Part shown: in pieces, positions 10,740 to 23,519 of the stretch
How the letters are laid out: the number at the start of each line of letters is the position of its first letter
Numbering within the stretch: the stretch's first letter is position 1
DNA from: Ceratotherium simum simum
Lineage: Eukaryota; Chordata; Mammalia; Perissodactyla; Rhinocerotidae
Direction: 5' to 3'
Length of the DNA stretch: 64,000 nucleotides
Assembly (NCBI RefSeq): GCF_000283155.1
Contig: NW_004454182.1
Coordinates: 7,799,188-7,863,187 of the forward strand
The notes under the pieces: generated by a model
Told to the model about the DNA's origin: nothing
The model's database searches: none
What the model saw: the letters and a program-made list of their open reading frames with translations, nothing else
Position numbers and translations under genes: made by a program

Positions 10740-11395
10740 GCAAAACAGAAACTACAATAGGAATTTCACATCGAGGGGCGTTATCATAGGAAATTGGCTA
10801 CAAAAGTGTTGAAGGGTTGGCAAAGGAAAAAAGGGAAGCTGAGATCACTCAGAGATTAGTAACTGCAGGAAGCTACTACCATACTAAGGCTGACTGAGCA
10901 AAAGAAAAAATGGTAGTATCCAGAATCCACGATTGCTCCGTTGCTGAGGCTGCTGGTATACCCACTGCTCCACTGCTGTTGTTGGAACATCTTTCAGGAA
11001 GCCAGGAGGCTGACCTCCTACCCACAGCTGCCTGTCACTGATGCTGCTGCTGCTGCCAGAGCCAGGGTCCAGGAATCCTGTGTGCAGAGGCTGCAGGAGT
11101 ACCCTCTGCCCCCACTGCTATTGAAATTCTGCTACCTGAACACAAACCCACATTCACTGAGTGCTGCCGCTGCTGCCACTGCCAACCACTTCAGGAGAAA
11201 TCAAAAAAAATTCCCTTCCACCCATCTTCCCATCTCCCACCAGTGTCTCCCATTGGTAGAAACTAATTGGAAGCCAGCTGGCTGGGGAGTCTGGGAAATG
11301 TAGTTTGCAGGCTTCCAACCCTGCAACTATAGAGAAAGGCATGGAGAGTGGAGCTGAATGGAACTGAGAGCCTACAGACAAACAGCCAGCACAGT
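10740..11395. repeat. Unclassified interspersed repeat with CTG/GCTGCT-rich part
   Basis: A region of clustered CTGCTG/GCTGCTGCC motifs (10941-11180) is followed by GGAAGCCAGCTGGCTGGGGAGTC and GGGAAATGTAGTTTGCAGGC, a phrase seen in old mammalian LTR repeats. I cannot name the family. Open frames here are low-complexity. Confidence 0.35.
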
Positions 11396-11842
11396 GTATG
11401 AATTATACACAGATGTGTCATGTAGCGCTGCTGTGTGTATCTCCAGATGTTTTCTCTTTGGGTCTGTTTGAAGCAAAGAGAACATATGTTGAATGTTTCA
11501 AGATTTCTAGTAGAACACTATTACACCACATTTAGCCATCTGATGATGGTTCCTCCTGGCCATTTATTCCTTTCCTCCTTGGGTTTGAAAGGGGATATAT
11601 AAATGCTGGCAAAAACTTGTATTTCACACTCCACTTTTGCAAAATACCAGTGGAATCTTTCTAGTCTCCTGCCGGTTATCCACTTGAAAGTGCTGCATTA
11701 AATACCTGATGGATTGTATACATTGTATGGGGCATCTTACGCAAAGCGATAGCAGATGCCTTCTTTTCTCTTCAATGGGGCAGAAAGATGTTCCTGGTTT
11801 TCTCTTCAAAATTGTCCATAATCCTTTATCAATGATTGCACA
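11396..11842. other. Unassigned sequence
   Basis: No gene or named repeat was recognised. Confidence 0.35.
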
Positions 11843-12384
11843 TGAAGGTCAGCAGAACATGCCACCCCCAAATATGCCCCTTTGGTGTATTGATTATTTT
11901 GAGCTATGGGAAAATGCACGGAGAAGCTTGCTCTGAACCCCCCTCATCTGCCTAAAGACAGAGCCTCCAAAAGGAGCTCAATCATCGCAGATCCCCTCCT
12001 GGGAGTTTCATCAACCGGGAAGGATTGACTCTTGTCACAGGAGAGGAGACCAGAAGTCAACACCACACCCAGACACATTATGTCACAAACTATCAACCTC
12101 CCATCTATTCTTCCAAGGGCCCATTCATCTTTCCTAAAAATCATGTCCTCTCCCCTAAGAGGCCTACATCCCCACTCCCCTTTCCCTATGAAGATTGTAT
12201 TTAAGCCTGAATTCTAAGTCGCTTCTTTGAGTTACTCCTTTTTCCCCGGGCATCTCCCACGTACACATGAAGTGTACATGTTAACGAACTTCTGTGTGTT
12301 TTTCTCTTGTTAATCTGTCTTTTATTACAGGGGTCTCAGCTAAGAACTCAGAAGGGTAGAGGGAAAATTATTTTTCCTCCCCTA
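11843..12384 (+). mobile_element. ERV solo LTR, copy 2 of a local family
   Basis: It starts TGAAGGTCAGCAGAACATG and ends CCTCCCCTACA. It has a TATA-like TATTTAAG at 12199 and a T-rich R-U5 (TTCTCTTGTTAATCTGTC, AACTCAGAAGGGTAGAGG) shared with 1-139 and 35606-36148. U3 motifs ACCCCCAAATATGCCCCTTTGG and ATTATTTTGAGCT also recur at 35628. No internal sequence adjoins it, so it is a solo LTR. Confidence 0.65.
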
Positions 12385-12914
12385 CACATATGAAGTCTGC
12401 TAGATCCACAATAATGCAAAAGGTTACTCTATTGAACCAACAATGACTGTCTCTTATGATACAAGGTCACATCCTCTTATGACCTGAGTACTGAGTTCAT
12501 TAGACTATTCTCAGATTTTCTCTTAGGTTTATGGAGCTGGATTTTTCCTTTATGGGCTCAAGTCATGCTGCCGTCTGCTAAGCAAGCCCTGGAGACGGGA
12601 GGTGTGGGAGGGTGTGAGAGTGCAGAGCCACTCTGATAAATGAGGCATGGTCAGGGCTCAGGGGAAACTCTATCCCTACCCCAGAATCGGCTTCCCAGAT
12701 AAAATCAGGTCACGCTGAACAGCGAGGGCAGTCATAAAGATAGAAAGCAAAGCAAGGCTTCTTTTGGAAATGGCGGTCCCCTGGAACCTCAAGTCAGCCT
12801 CCACACCTGGCTGAGTCATCCAATGGGGCTTCACCTAAGGCAAAGACAGGGGATGCAGCTGTATGTGGGGGCATCTTGGGTGCAAGGATGGCATACTACA
12901 AAAAAGTTTAAAGA
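12385..12914. other. Unassigned sequence
   Basis: No gene or named repeat was recognised. Confidence 0.35.
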
Positions 12915-13085
12915 TGGAAACCAACATTTATTGAGTTCCTGCTATATGACAAGCATGCTCTATCACCTTCTAATTTTAATCCTGACCCCAACCTTATGAC
13001 ATTATCTCCTCTTTAGAAACAGGGAAACTGGGGGGACCTCAATCTGGTAAGCAACACAGCCAGAGTCAATGCCTTGTCTATTCCA
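12915..13085 (-). repeat. MIR relic
   Basis: ACATTTATTGAGTTCCTGCTATATGACAAGC..TCCTCTTTAGAAACAGGGAAACTG is the antisense MIR 3' half and core; diverged. Confidence 0.55.
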
Positions 13086-13149
13086 CCCACACATCAATAT
13101 GGGCAAATCCCTGTGACTGGCTCCCCCTAAGTGGGCTGAGGGACGAGTA

Positions 13150-13372
13150 ACCTTCGTTGAGCATCTGTCGTGTGCCAGGCACTCTGCTGTGTGTTTGGCA
13201 TACATTAACTACTTTACAGTCTTCCCAAGTAACCTGAATAGTAGGCATTGGTGTTCCCATATGACAGGGTAGGAACGTAGAATATAATGTTATAAATGTG
13301 TACAGACAGAGGATTTGAACCCAGATCTGATTTACTCCAAACCCATAATGTTTCCGTCACACCAGCAGCCTC
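13150..13372 (-). repeat. MIR relic
   Basis: TTGAGCATCTGTCGTGTGCCAGGCACTCTGC..GAGGATTTGAACCCAGATCTG is antisense MIR covering most of its length. It lies about 70 bp from another MIR in the same orientation. Confidence 0.65.
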
Positions 13373-16300
13373 CCAATCTATTTTGGGAGTTAACATGTAA
13401 GCATCTAAAGATCAGGGAGAGTGCTGGGCAGAAGAGGACAAGAGCCAGATGACCGGTTTGGACAGAAGTGAGTGGAAACAGAGAGGAGAGGGGAGAGCCC
13501 TGGGGGCTGAGTTGGCCACGCGCTCGTCACAGTTGTCTCACTCCTTGCGTCCCCTCTTCCCTGCCAGTGTCTCTCAGACGTTGAGAGAGGCCTGGGCCAC
13601 TTCCTTTTACTTTTTTCCAGAACCCAGTACAAGTTTGAATTTGGGGTCTCAGCCAAATGTTTCTGCTGATCTCCCCCACCGTGGGTCTCTTTGCTGCCAC
13701 TCCCTCTGCCTACACCCAGATCTGTTGGGCTCCACAGGGTGAGCTTCTTTCATTACACATGAGGCCTCCCCTTTCAAAAGGTTGTAAATACAGCTTGGCC
13801 GCTCTTTAATTGGTATCCTTAAAGACCCATTACATCACTGGGCACCCAGGGGATGACTATAAATACCTTCTGACCCACTGAAAAAACACATTAACCTTTG
13901 AGTGGAAAAGTGTGGCCACTGAAGTCCATTTCGTGGGCTCACTTTGGGATTTGCAAGCAACATTTTCAGCAACTACAAAGCACGAGGAAGTCAGTGGCAC
14001 CGAACAAAATGAAAGAAGCTAATCAAAAATATATTACCATTTCCTAAAACCTCGTCCTTTTAAAATGTGTCACGAGACAGGATTTCCTGCCTACGCAGCT
14101 TGTAGTCATGTCCTCACCCCACACGACGTGCTCTCCTCTGAAGAAGAGCAAAAATGAAAAAAAAAAAGGAATCTTGTGCTGTTGGGAAATTGCTGGCTAA
14201 AAATTCCTTCTATCTCAACACTTTGTCCTCCTAACCTACTTCTGTGAAAGATCTCAGTGGTCGAAAGCTTTACACATTTAAGCCAAACAGAACTCAGGAA
14301 CAGAGAAGAGACAGAAAAAGAAAATGAAATGATTTGAGGTCATAAAATAAGCTATTTTAGCCTAGCTTTCTATTCTAGGTAGATATTACCTAGAGAAAAA
14401 TGTTTTTAAACACCATTTTATGAAAAACTGTTACTGGGAAGCCATTAACAAGGGATTTCCTCTTGGCAAGGAAAGTGGATATGCTTTTATATTTTATATC
14501 ACCACATTTCCAGCAGGTGATCAGAAAAGCATAATGGTGCTGGGGCAATTCTTCCATTTTTACAGCAGCTACAAGACAGATCATCCCAAGAGTCTGAAAA
14601 AATATGTTGCTGGTGATGATGTCTTAGGAGGTTTTAAAGAGAGATTGCTTTATAACTCTCAGTGAACTCCACAGGCGTTTTCAAAATGTCACTTTCCTGT
14701 CTTCCATTTAGTTCCTCTTAGCTGTGGAACAGCGAGTGCTGCTGCAGAAATTACCTTCTCCCATTGTTCTGGAGGCTTCAGCACCAAATAGGAATGGATG
14801 GATGGACGTGCATGATACTCTGTCTCGGGGCCCAAGAGCCTGTGCTTGAAGGGCCTAGTTACTTCTCAGCAGTGTCAGATTTCTATTGACTCAAGAATCC
14901 ACCCAGAAGTCAGAGGAAACATCTGTTGTAGAGTGTGCCAACTCTCCCTCCTCCGGCTCATGCATTGGCTACAACATATGAGAAGGAAGTCACAACTTAA
15001 AAATAAAATTCACACATAAGCATCTGGCCAACATTTCAATCTTAATCTGAAGTCTCGCGATGTTCCACGCTGAGCTTTACGCAATGTCATTAACAGTCAC
15101 ACGGATATTTGGACACCTCCGTCCATCTCCTCCGAGCCAGGATCTGCCTGGGAGAGCTGCCCCAGCAGAGCCAGTGGTGTTGCCCTCTGCTGAGAAAATC
15201 CTGCCCGTGGCTGGATTTGAGTCCCATACCACACTCATTTATGTTACTGCCGTGTTCATCTGCCTAGTGACAAATTCCCCAGGCTTTATAACAGTGTCCT
15301 TGGATCTCTTCGCGTTCCGCTTGAGGAGGATTTTGAAACTTGCCTCCTGGACACTAATGACAAATGAAAGAGCTTGTCACTCAGTCAAAGAAACTTTCAT
15401 CGATGTCCATGCCCTTCCACAAAATTAGCTAAGTAAAGGCTTTCTCCTCTGGAGCCTGCCCCACATGACAGAGGTCCCCAGGCATGGTCTGGTCACACTC
15501 AGAGCCCAGAGCAGCTAGGAGGAGGTTTTGGTGTCTCCACCCGGAAAGAAAGTAGATTTTAATACCTCGAAGTGAATGAACTTCTACCAACTGCCCTTTA
15601 GTAAAAGCTCTGTTCCAACTTCTGATATGCATATTTATTTTCATTCTTCAGATCACTTCCGGGTGATAGCCAGGACTCATAGAGATGACTGCCTTCTTTT
15701 ATAATTCCCAGTTGCCCTCAATGCCTCCCCAAGCCTGTTCCCTGATGGCAAGACTCTGTTACCCGGAGGTCAACGTGAGGCCAATGGCAGAGCCATCTGG
15801 CACCAGGGACGGGGAAGTCATCCTTTTAATCCACTGATCATCTGGGTCTATTAAGAGGCCTCTATTTGTAGTCTGGTGCTTCATTAGAGAAATTGTTTTT
15901 CTGAATGTAGACTTCACACCACCACTCCATACCAATGAAATTAGATCAAACACCTAGCCCCAGATAGGTCTTCAAAAATTATTACTCTACGACTATTCAT
16001 AGACTCAGCCCCTTCCCAGCCCTTCTCCCCACCCTGGCTAACGTGAATTGTGTATTTATTTGCTGACTGAAGTTCTTTCTCTCCTAGTTTCACAGAGTCC
16101 TCCCCCCATCAGTGTGAGAAGTTGCATAAACAACCTTATCTTTTGGCAGCGACTTTTAAAAACATGTAAGTCCTTTTCTTTCCTCTCCACGCCCTCCTGC
16201 TCCTGTACTGTATTGTACTAGTGCCAACCTCCTGAGCTTCTCTCTAGAGCGTTGTCCTGGAGTATGACACATGGAAAAGTACCACCTGATAGCTTTGCTA

Positions 16301-17466
16301 ATCCAGTGGGATGATTGGGGTTCAGTGGGTTATGGAGATTGTTTCTCTGTTGTGTTAATTGAAGGTCAAGGTCCACTGTACTTTGTGCCCCTCCTTTAGA
16401 ACACAAAGGCCAATATCATTCTCACCACACCAGCTTAAAATCAGAGACCTTGGCAACCGATGGGTGTGGCAGCACAACGATTTGCTGAACCAACTGGCAA
16501 GCAAACATTTACACCTGCAGGCGCTGCCCCATGGATGGGGCTGAGGGCCTGCAGGGAAAGTTACCTCCATAACTCTCTCCTCCCCTTGCCTTTAACAAGT
16601 CCTCATTAGACCAAGTTTAATGGATCCTCTTTTTAAAGCCTTCTGAAGAAGGATTCATAATTGCCCTTCATAGAGCTCCTTAGTGTGTAATTTAAATCCA
16701 ATTCATTTACATATTCAGTCTGCGCTTTATCAACACAAATCCATTGCATGTAGCTCATTTTTCATTGTTATTTCTTGCATGAGTGAAAAAGTTGCATACA
16801 TGTGTCTCATTCCCACATCTCTTTCTGAATCTTTTTGTGATCATGATAGAGTGAGCACCAGCTTGTATTTCCTTGAGAATCTCCCTTCCTATAGCCCTTC
16901 CCTATTAGGAAAAGTTCAGTGAATTCTGACTGTGTCTTGCTTGTTGTGCAGAAAGAAACGGGCTTCCCACTCTCTGTCCACATTTACAAGTCCCCCAGCA
17001 CCACACCTTCTTCTCCAGGTTGTGTGGCCTCAGTTTCCCCAATTGTCTTTGTGGCGCTCCTTTGAACCCTCTTAAGGATGTATTTCTCCACCGACAGGGC
17101 CTGCTCTGTGGCCCAGACATCAAGCGATCACTGAGTTTATTCTAAGTGAACTGCAGGCAGGCAGGCAGGAGAGAGTCCGAAAATGCTGCAATGAATGTGC
17201 CACCCTCTTGGAACAAAGGCCGAGGCCAACCCTGAGTCCACGAGGCAGTGTGTAAACAGACAGGTGCAGCAAACAGCAAGGACAGAAGCACAATACGTAC
17301 AAAGATCTCCCGGTGTGGACACAGAGGAGCAGCTGGGGCCGTACATGGGGCTCTGCAGCTGCAGCTGGAGCTCTCACAGCTCCTTCCCACGGGGAGTGTC
17401 ATCTTCACATTTAGAGGGTGGATTTGAAGGGCGAAGGGGAACAAGAGACATAGAGAGAGAAGCACT
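13373..17466. other. Repeat-poor stretch with no recognised gene
   Basis: For four kilobases I recognise no SINE, LINE or LTR, in contrast to the rest of the window. No splice-bounded exon is evident. Such gaps in repeats may hold conserved non-coding elements; 13795-14010 and 16560-16790 read as unique sequence. A GCAG run is at 17152-17170. This is negative evidence only. Confidence 0.35.

Positions 17467-17548
<82 letters not shown>
17467..17548. repeat. 82-base poly-G run
   Basis: An uninterrupted run of 82 G, preceded by AGAGAGAGAAGCACT and followed by CGGCAGGG. On the minus strand it is poly-C. It creates false poly-Gly and poly-Pro reading frames. Such a length is rare in vertebrate assemblies and may be a collapsed or mis-called GA/GGGA-rich microsatellite. 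Confidence 0.95.
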
Positions 17549-17549
17549 C

Positions 17550-18174
17550 GGCAGGGAGAAAAGAATTGACTGCCCAGGATGTGGAGGATGAGCAATGGAC
17601 ATGGATTAAGAGTGGCTCCTAGGCTGAGAAATGGGTATAAATGCATTGTATATAGGAGGTCCTAATATCTGTGGGGCGGGCTATGCATTTGAAGGCCCAT
17701 GTGTCCTATAGTTGCTATGTTGGTGAGGCCTATTCTCTCATGTCCTGTGACAGGCAGAGGCATGAAAATCATTTGAAGGACCTTGGCTGGAAAAGTTGGG
17801 AAAGTACGCATCTCTAGCACCTATTCATCCATATTTTTGTTTCCTCCAAGAGTGCCAATGCCACAAAAATCACAGGAGGCTGTTTTGAAGGGGAAGTTAC
17901 AGGGGCGAGGCAGCTAGAAGGATACGTGAGGAAGGTGCAGTGTACGTAAGTATGAGCACAGGGGTGGTGCTGCCTCCTGGAGAGAAGCTTCTCAATGCCC
18001 ACAGCCCAATACCATGAGAAGCAGCCATGTGTATGGGAGGACTGCCACTGCTGGCCATTGTGATTGCACAAGCTGGTGGTACCTGAGCCAAACACAGCCC
18101 ACCAGGGACACCCCATGTTGGATGGTGCTGCCATTGTTCCTCCCTCCACATGGAAGGTAATCCTATACCCTCCA
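17550..18174. other. Unassigned sequence
   Basis: No gene or named repeat was recognised. Confidence 0.35.
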
Positions 18175-18275
18175 CAGTCTTACTCATTCTCAAGGCTCAG
18201 CTCAAGACCACCTCCAACAGGAGGCCTTATCCACCCACCACCACCCTTGCTTGCTTGAGCACTCATTGCTTCCAC
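18175..18275 (+). repeat. Possible L2 fragment
   Basis: TCTCAAGGCTCAGCTCAAGACCACCTCCAACAGGAGGCC resembles the L2 3' region phrase (CTCAGCTCAAGTGCCACCTCC..GGAAGCC). Short and diverged. Confidence 0.5.
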
Positions 18276-18989
18276 CAGTTTCCGTCTGCTCTTACTCAAC
18301 TTTCCCAAGCAGATCAACATTTTGAAGCAACAAGCAGCAAGAGTTTTCAGAGTTAATCGAAAGTTTTAGCACTATATGAAAACTTTAAGAAAAAAGAAAT
18401 CTGAATATCTTGCACAAGGGTCTTCCGTTAGCGCAAGTAGGAAGCTAGTTGCATAACTTCAAGAAATGGACTTTCCAATATGTCTGGGGAAGTTATACGT
18501 GAAGATAAAGGGTTTGCAAAGACATTTCCCCTAGTGTTTAAAAAGAAATGACTGATCAAGAAGGCTCTCTCAGGATTGCATTTTTTATTTTAATGAAGCA
18601 AGTCACTCTCAGAAACAAATGCCCTTATGAAGAGTCCATTCCCAAGGAGAAAGCATGAGCCCAGGGTACAAAGCTGCAAAGGATGGACTGACTGATGTAA
18701 ATGCAAAGCTAGTGGAGATGAACTGTACTCATATTTTTATTAGTGTTGTTATTGTCTTTATTAGTGCTCTGGGTGTAAGTTCCATAAATTTTTAGTGATC
18801 TGCCCCAACCCTACTTTTCCCATAAGCCCAACTATTTTTCATGCTTTATTTTGCAAAAGTAAGGTGTTTTGGGAGGGGGGGGCGAGTAAGGAGGATGCAT
18901 ATATGGCAATACAGTAGAAACACCAGTATTTGGCAATTTCTAGCTTGTTGACCTATGACACTATTTTCTGGATTCTTGCCTCATTTAAC
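18276..18989. other. Unassigned sequence
   Basis: No gene or named repeat was seen. A short G-rich run lies near 18870. Confidence 0.35.
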
Positions 18990-18994
18990 TTTGC

Positions 18995-19445
18995 TGTTTG
19001 TGTTAATTTCCTATAGCTGCTGTAACAAATTACTACAAACCTAGTGGTTTACAACAACACAAATTTGTTATCTTACAGTCTGAAGATCAGAAGTCCAAAA
19101 TTGGTTTTACTGGACTAAAATCAAGGTGTAGGCAGGGCTGTGTTCCTTTCTGCCTTTTCCAGCTTCTAGAGTCTGATTTCATTTCTTGATCCATAGCCAA
19201 CAATGTCCAGTCAAGTCTTTCTCATATGGCAGAAGTCTGACTCTCTTGCCTCCCTCTTTCATTTATAAGGACTCATGTGCTTACACTGGGCCCCACTGGA
19301 TAATCCAGGATAATCTCCCCATCTCAGAGCTGTGACTTAGTCACATCTTCAAAGCCCCTTTTGTCATGTGAAGTAACATAGTCACAGTTTCCTCAATTAA
19401 GATGTGGACATTTTAGGGAGGCCATTATTCTGCTACCAGCCGGTC
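18995..19445 (-). mobile_element. MaLR (MLT1-type) LTR
   Basis: TGTGTTAATTTCCTATAGCTGCTGTAACAAATTAC..GTGGTTTACAACAACACAAATTTG is the antisense MLT1 end (sense: CAATAAATTTCTGTTGTTTTAAGCCAC). The other end GAAGTAACATAGTCACAG..ATGTGGACATTTTAGG fits its sense start. It is a near full-length solo LTR. Confidence 0.7.
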
Positions 19446-19449
19446 ATTA

Positions 19450-19580
19450 TTTATCTTTCCATGTGTTCATGCCTTGGCACCCACAGTAGATTGGAAGCTC
19501 AGTGAGGGGAAGGACTGCTTCTTTGTCTTTTTATTCCACACAGCAATTACCCAATGCAGACACTCAGAGGATATTTTTAA
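19450..19580 (+). repeat. L2 LINE 3' end
   Basis: GATTGGAAGCTCAGTGAGGGGAAGGACTGC..CACTCAGAGGATATTT matches the L2 tail pattern (AAGCTCCTTGAGGGCAGGGAC..CTCAATAAATG). Confidence 0.55.
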
Positions 19581-20165
19581 ATTTACTATCCTTCTTGCCT
19601 CTTGATTTGAATAACACCCAGGGTACTTCTAGGTATGGGTTGTGTTGATCCACCCATGGTATCTTACCTTCTTGCTAGGCTTTGGGGATACAAAGATGAT
19701 TAAATATTGCCCCAATCTTCAATAAATTTGCCTGGCAAAATTTTCAAGATGACTGGTCAGCACCCAGGGTGTAGGCTTTTTCAAATATGAATAACACACA
19801 CAACTAAAGATAAAAATGTGTGATAGTGGATCGAGTGCAGTTTTACAGAGCAAGGGGAGAGCAGGAATGAACGGAGAGGACAACCTGGGAGAAAGAGTCA
19901 GATGGGTCCATTCTCTCTACATCTTTAACAAGGTCATGGGAAAATCAAAGCTGTAGGGTGGGGCCAAGGTAAAGTGTAAAAAGACGTAATAGGATAAAAA
20001 TGAGAACTGAAAAGATAGCAAGATACGTTTATGCCTAAATAGATCAGAAAAGCAAAGGAGTACTCACCTTATTTAAAGTGATACAAATAAAATTTAAAAA
20101 TGTAGAGAGACTACTAGAGGGAGGGAGAGGGCAGGAGGGACTGAGATAAACAGCCTTTCTGGTCC
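19581..20165. other. Unassigned sequence
   Basis: No gene or named repeat was recognised. Confidence 0.35.
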
Positions 20166-20169
20166 TTCG

Positions 20170-20440
20170 CTTTGTCAGTCAAATGCTCAAATAAATTCAG
20201 GCTCCATCTACATTTCAAGCTTGTCTCCCTCCACCCCTGAGTCCCTCTCCAATACTGTAGGTTCAATGCTGTCGTCACATTTCCTCATACTTTCTTACCT
20301 CCCTGTATTAAAAGCGCAGTCTTCTCTGCCTAATGTTCCCTCTTGCCTGCTTCATCTTCCAGATTTAGCTAAAATGCAACCTGATTCATCTCAATGAGAA
20401 AAGATTTTTCCCCTCCTGGACCCCCAGAACACTTTGTGTG
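20170..20440 (+). repeat. Possible L2 fragment
   Basis: TTCCAGATTTAGCTAAAATGCAACCTGATTCATCTCAATGAGAAAAGATTTTTCCC resembles the L2 3' region before its tail. Low confidence. Confidence 0.35.
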
Positions 20441-20599
20441 CAAAGTGCAGAGCACTGACTACATGTGGCTTCAAATTCTACAACACAAATCCCCTTACAA
20501 GCTCTAAAAGTAGAATCCAGTGGGGCTGACTATATTTTCCAAAGATGAAGCCATCACAACATCTCGCATCCAGGCTCTTCTTGAAGCTGCCCACTAACC

Positions 20600-21095
20600 C
20601 ATCAAAACCTAGGGTCTAATTCCCTTTTCCTTGAATCTGTGACTTGATTGCAACCAATCGAGTGCGGTGGAAATGATGCTGCATGACTTCCAGGTCATAA
20701 AAGGCCATTGAGCTTCTGTCTTGCTTGCTGAAGTACTTGCACTTGGAGCCCTGAGCTTCCGTGTTAGGAGTCTAACTACCCTGAGGCCGCCATGCTGTGA
20801 GGAAGCCACACCACATGGAGAAGCTCTGAATGGGTGCTCCAGTCAACAGTGCTCATCTTCAAATGCTCCCATGCCAGCCACCAAACATGTGAGTGAAGGG
20901 ACCTTCAGATGATTTTATTCTCCAACTACTGTGTCACCCAAGCTGTCTAGGCCCCAGATGTCATGGAACAGAGGCAAGCCATTCCTGCTGTCTATATTCC
21001 AAATCCACAGAATCCCTGAGCATAATAAGATGGTTATTTTAAGCCCCTAAATTTTGGGGGTAATGTCTTACGCAGCAATAGTAACTGGGGCACCA
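20600..21095 (+). mobile_element. MaLR (MLT1-type) LTR
   Basis: GAATCTGTGACTTGATTGCAACCAATCGAGTG..GCCATGCTGTGAGGAAGCC..AAGCCCCTAAATTTTGGGGGTAATGTC..ACGCAGCAATAGTAACTG follows the sense order of an older MLT1 subfamily. Degenerate, solo. Confidence 0.65.
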
Positions 21096-22410
21096 GGTAT
21101 GAGCAGCATACATATTTTTACTTGAATTGGCTGTTTGAGAATGTTCCTGAATCAGAGTTATGATTTTAGCCATTATGTTATCAGATAGACTAACACCCAG
21201 GAAAACTAGAGGACAGTTAGTGGCATCTCCAGAGTCTCAGATACAGTGCTGGATGAGAGAAAAACACAGGAATCAATTCTAAGATAGGTATTTTACTTGA
21301 AGCAAGAAAAAACATTTTGGGGGAGTAAATCACTTTTCTAGAAGAGAAAAGTGAGCAGAATTTGGATACCTAGAGACCACAGAAAATAGGCACACCGCCT
21401 GCCTGCCCCGGGGATACCCCAGGGTGAACTGCCTTCCCAGGACAGGGTAGACCACCACCCAGCTTAGGCAGGACCAGATCCTGCAGGAGGAAAGCAACAA
21501 AGGAAGTTTATCAGACAGGTCAGAGCAATCCCGGGAAAAGCCGTTTCTGTTGCTTCATATGTGTGTCTTTTTTATGCCATATTGTTTTGTAGGTAAGACA
21601 CACACACACACACTGCACAGTTGAGAGTGGACAGGACTTCCTGGTGATTGGCTAAAGTAATGGTTGCTGGGAAAAGAAGGGAAGGGCATGCTTCTGGTGA
21701 GTTTTGCCTCATGTGGCTGAAATGTGAGGAACTTGGCAAACTTCCTAGTCCAAGAAGTCTAGGTGACAGACTGATAAAGGGAAGGAGAAGAACGCTCCTG
21801 AAGCAAAAGTAAGCTGTCCATCCCCAGGACCCTTCCTTATATGGGGAAGGGTTGAAATGAAAACAAAACACAGTAGATTTTGTCATATTATCTTGACAGT
21901 TAAGTAGTCATCTATAGATATTGTTAAGACATTTAGGAATCCACGTGATTGTTATTTGGACTATTTTTTTTTCTTTGCTTAAGACATCTGAGCAATTTTA
22001 CACAAACCAGGATGGAAACATAAAGTGCTTGGATTTTCTTCCCCAATTAAATCAATTCATCAATAAATAATTACAGAGCAGGAATTCAAAAAATGTTCAT
22101 TTGGAGAAAGAAATTCCAAGAAAGAACCTGTAAAAATCTGTAGTAAATGGATGTTTCCTTCTGTATTAGCTGGGGCTTTTTGTGAATTACAAATCTACTC
22201 AGCATTCAAAGCTCTAGACTTAAATTTTAAATATCAGGCTTCCTTCTTCTTGTCCTGAAAGATATAAACGTGTACTGAATGTTGGTTTGAGGTACATTGG
22301 TCTTACTTAGTGAAATCACCTACCAAACACCCTCAATTCTCTGGTCACTACATAGCCAAATCTCCAGCCCACCTGGACTGACATTCTGGGGAAAGTCAAT
22401 TACAAATCAT
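21096..22410. other. Unassigned sequence
   Basis: No gene was seen. A CA run lies at about 21597-21613. An A/T-rich stretch lies at 21960-22130. Confidence 0.35.
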
Positions 22411-22414
22411 CTTG

Positions 22415-22870
22415 TATTAATTAAGATGGTACTAGCTGCTATCACACATGAACCCCCAAACCTGAGAGGCAAAATACTATTATTTATTTGTATAAAATAT
22501 AAAATTTTATTTATGAAGTTTATTTCCCACCCATGCAGTGTCCAATTGACACAAGGCAAGGAAAGGCAGAGCTCCACCCTACACCATCCTGTGGAGACCC
22601 CAGCTGAAAGAGGATGCCATCCTCAATGCATGACTCGCATGCTGCCCATGGCACTGATATCCAGCCAACAAACAGGATAGAATGACCAAGTATTTTGCCT
22701 CACATGCGGGAGGTTCTTATAGGCCAGACCTGGAAGTGTTTACGTCTCTTTGCCTACATTCTGGTAGCCAGAACTCAGTCACATGGCCAAAATTGGATGC
22801 AAATGTCTCCAGGAAACATCATCTCTGGCTAAGCATCCACTTCCTAGCAACACAGAAGGGAGCATAGTCC
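22415..22870 (-). mobile_element. Old ERVL/MaLR-like LTR
   Basis: It carries AAGATGGTACTAGCTGCTATCACACATGAACCCCCAAACCTGAGAGGC, then AGGTTCTTATAGGCCAGACCTGGAAGTG and CAGAACTCAGTCACATGGCC, an antisense order typical of old MLT-type LTRs. The subfamily is unresolved. Confidence 0.5.
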
Positions 22871-23519
22871 TTTGGTGAACAACCAACCCTTCTCATTTAC
22901 ACATCTCATTTACACTATAGATTCTATCCATCCCCAGGCCTGTGGGATAATACCACAGATTATCAGATCGAGCCCAGTCCCACCAGATCCAGAAGACTCA
23001 TGCTTTGCTGTCTTGGTCCGTATAACATTTAGTTGGGAGCTGTGCTATGGAGCTGGGAGATGGTCCTTCCCATGAGGATGATGCACAGATGGATGAGGTT
23101 ATGCTGGCCTAGCTCACACTCAAAGCACAGTATTGCTATGACCCTTCATGTTTCTAGTGTTCATTCACCCAAGGACTTTTACCAAATGTGGGAGGACCTC
23201 GTGAAAGAGAACAGTTTTCCTCTGGTCCTCAGTGATAGATGGACACATAGCCTAGTCCGTGCCACTAGACCAACCTCGGGAAGCCAGCACCAGGAGTGAA
23301 GAAAATTTGCTATGGGACCAGCCCCTGGCCAGAATTTCACTTAGTAATAAATTCTAGCTGTCCTTGTTCTTCTGTGAGCAGATACTAATGATGTAATGCC
23401 CAGGGCAAACAGGCCTGTGTAGAGACCTGTTCATTTGCATAATAAATTGGCCTGTTCTGTGGCCCCATCACCCTCCGTCTAGGTAGATCTAGATTATTTT
23501 TAAGTAATGGTAATAAAAA
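22871..23519. other. Unassigned sequence
   Basis: No gene was recognised. It could be more ERV-derived sequence adjoining the LTR, but no motif supports this. Confidence 0.3.

Noticed and set aside
17195..17646. Poly-Gly and poly-Pro open frames
   Set aside because: They are translations of the 82-G run in both orientations.
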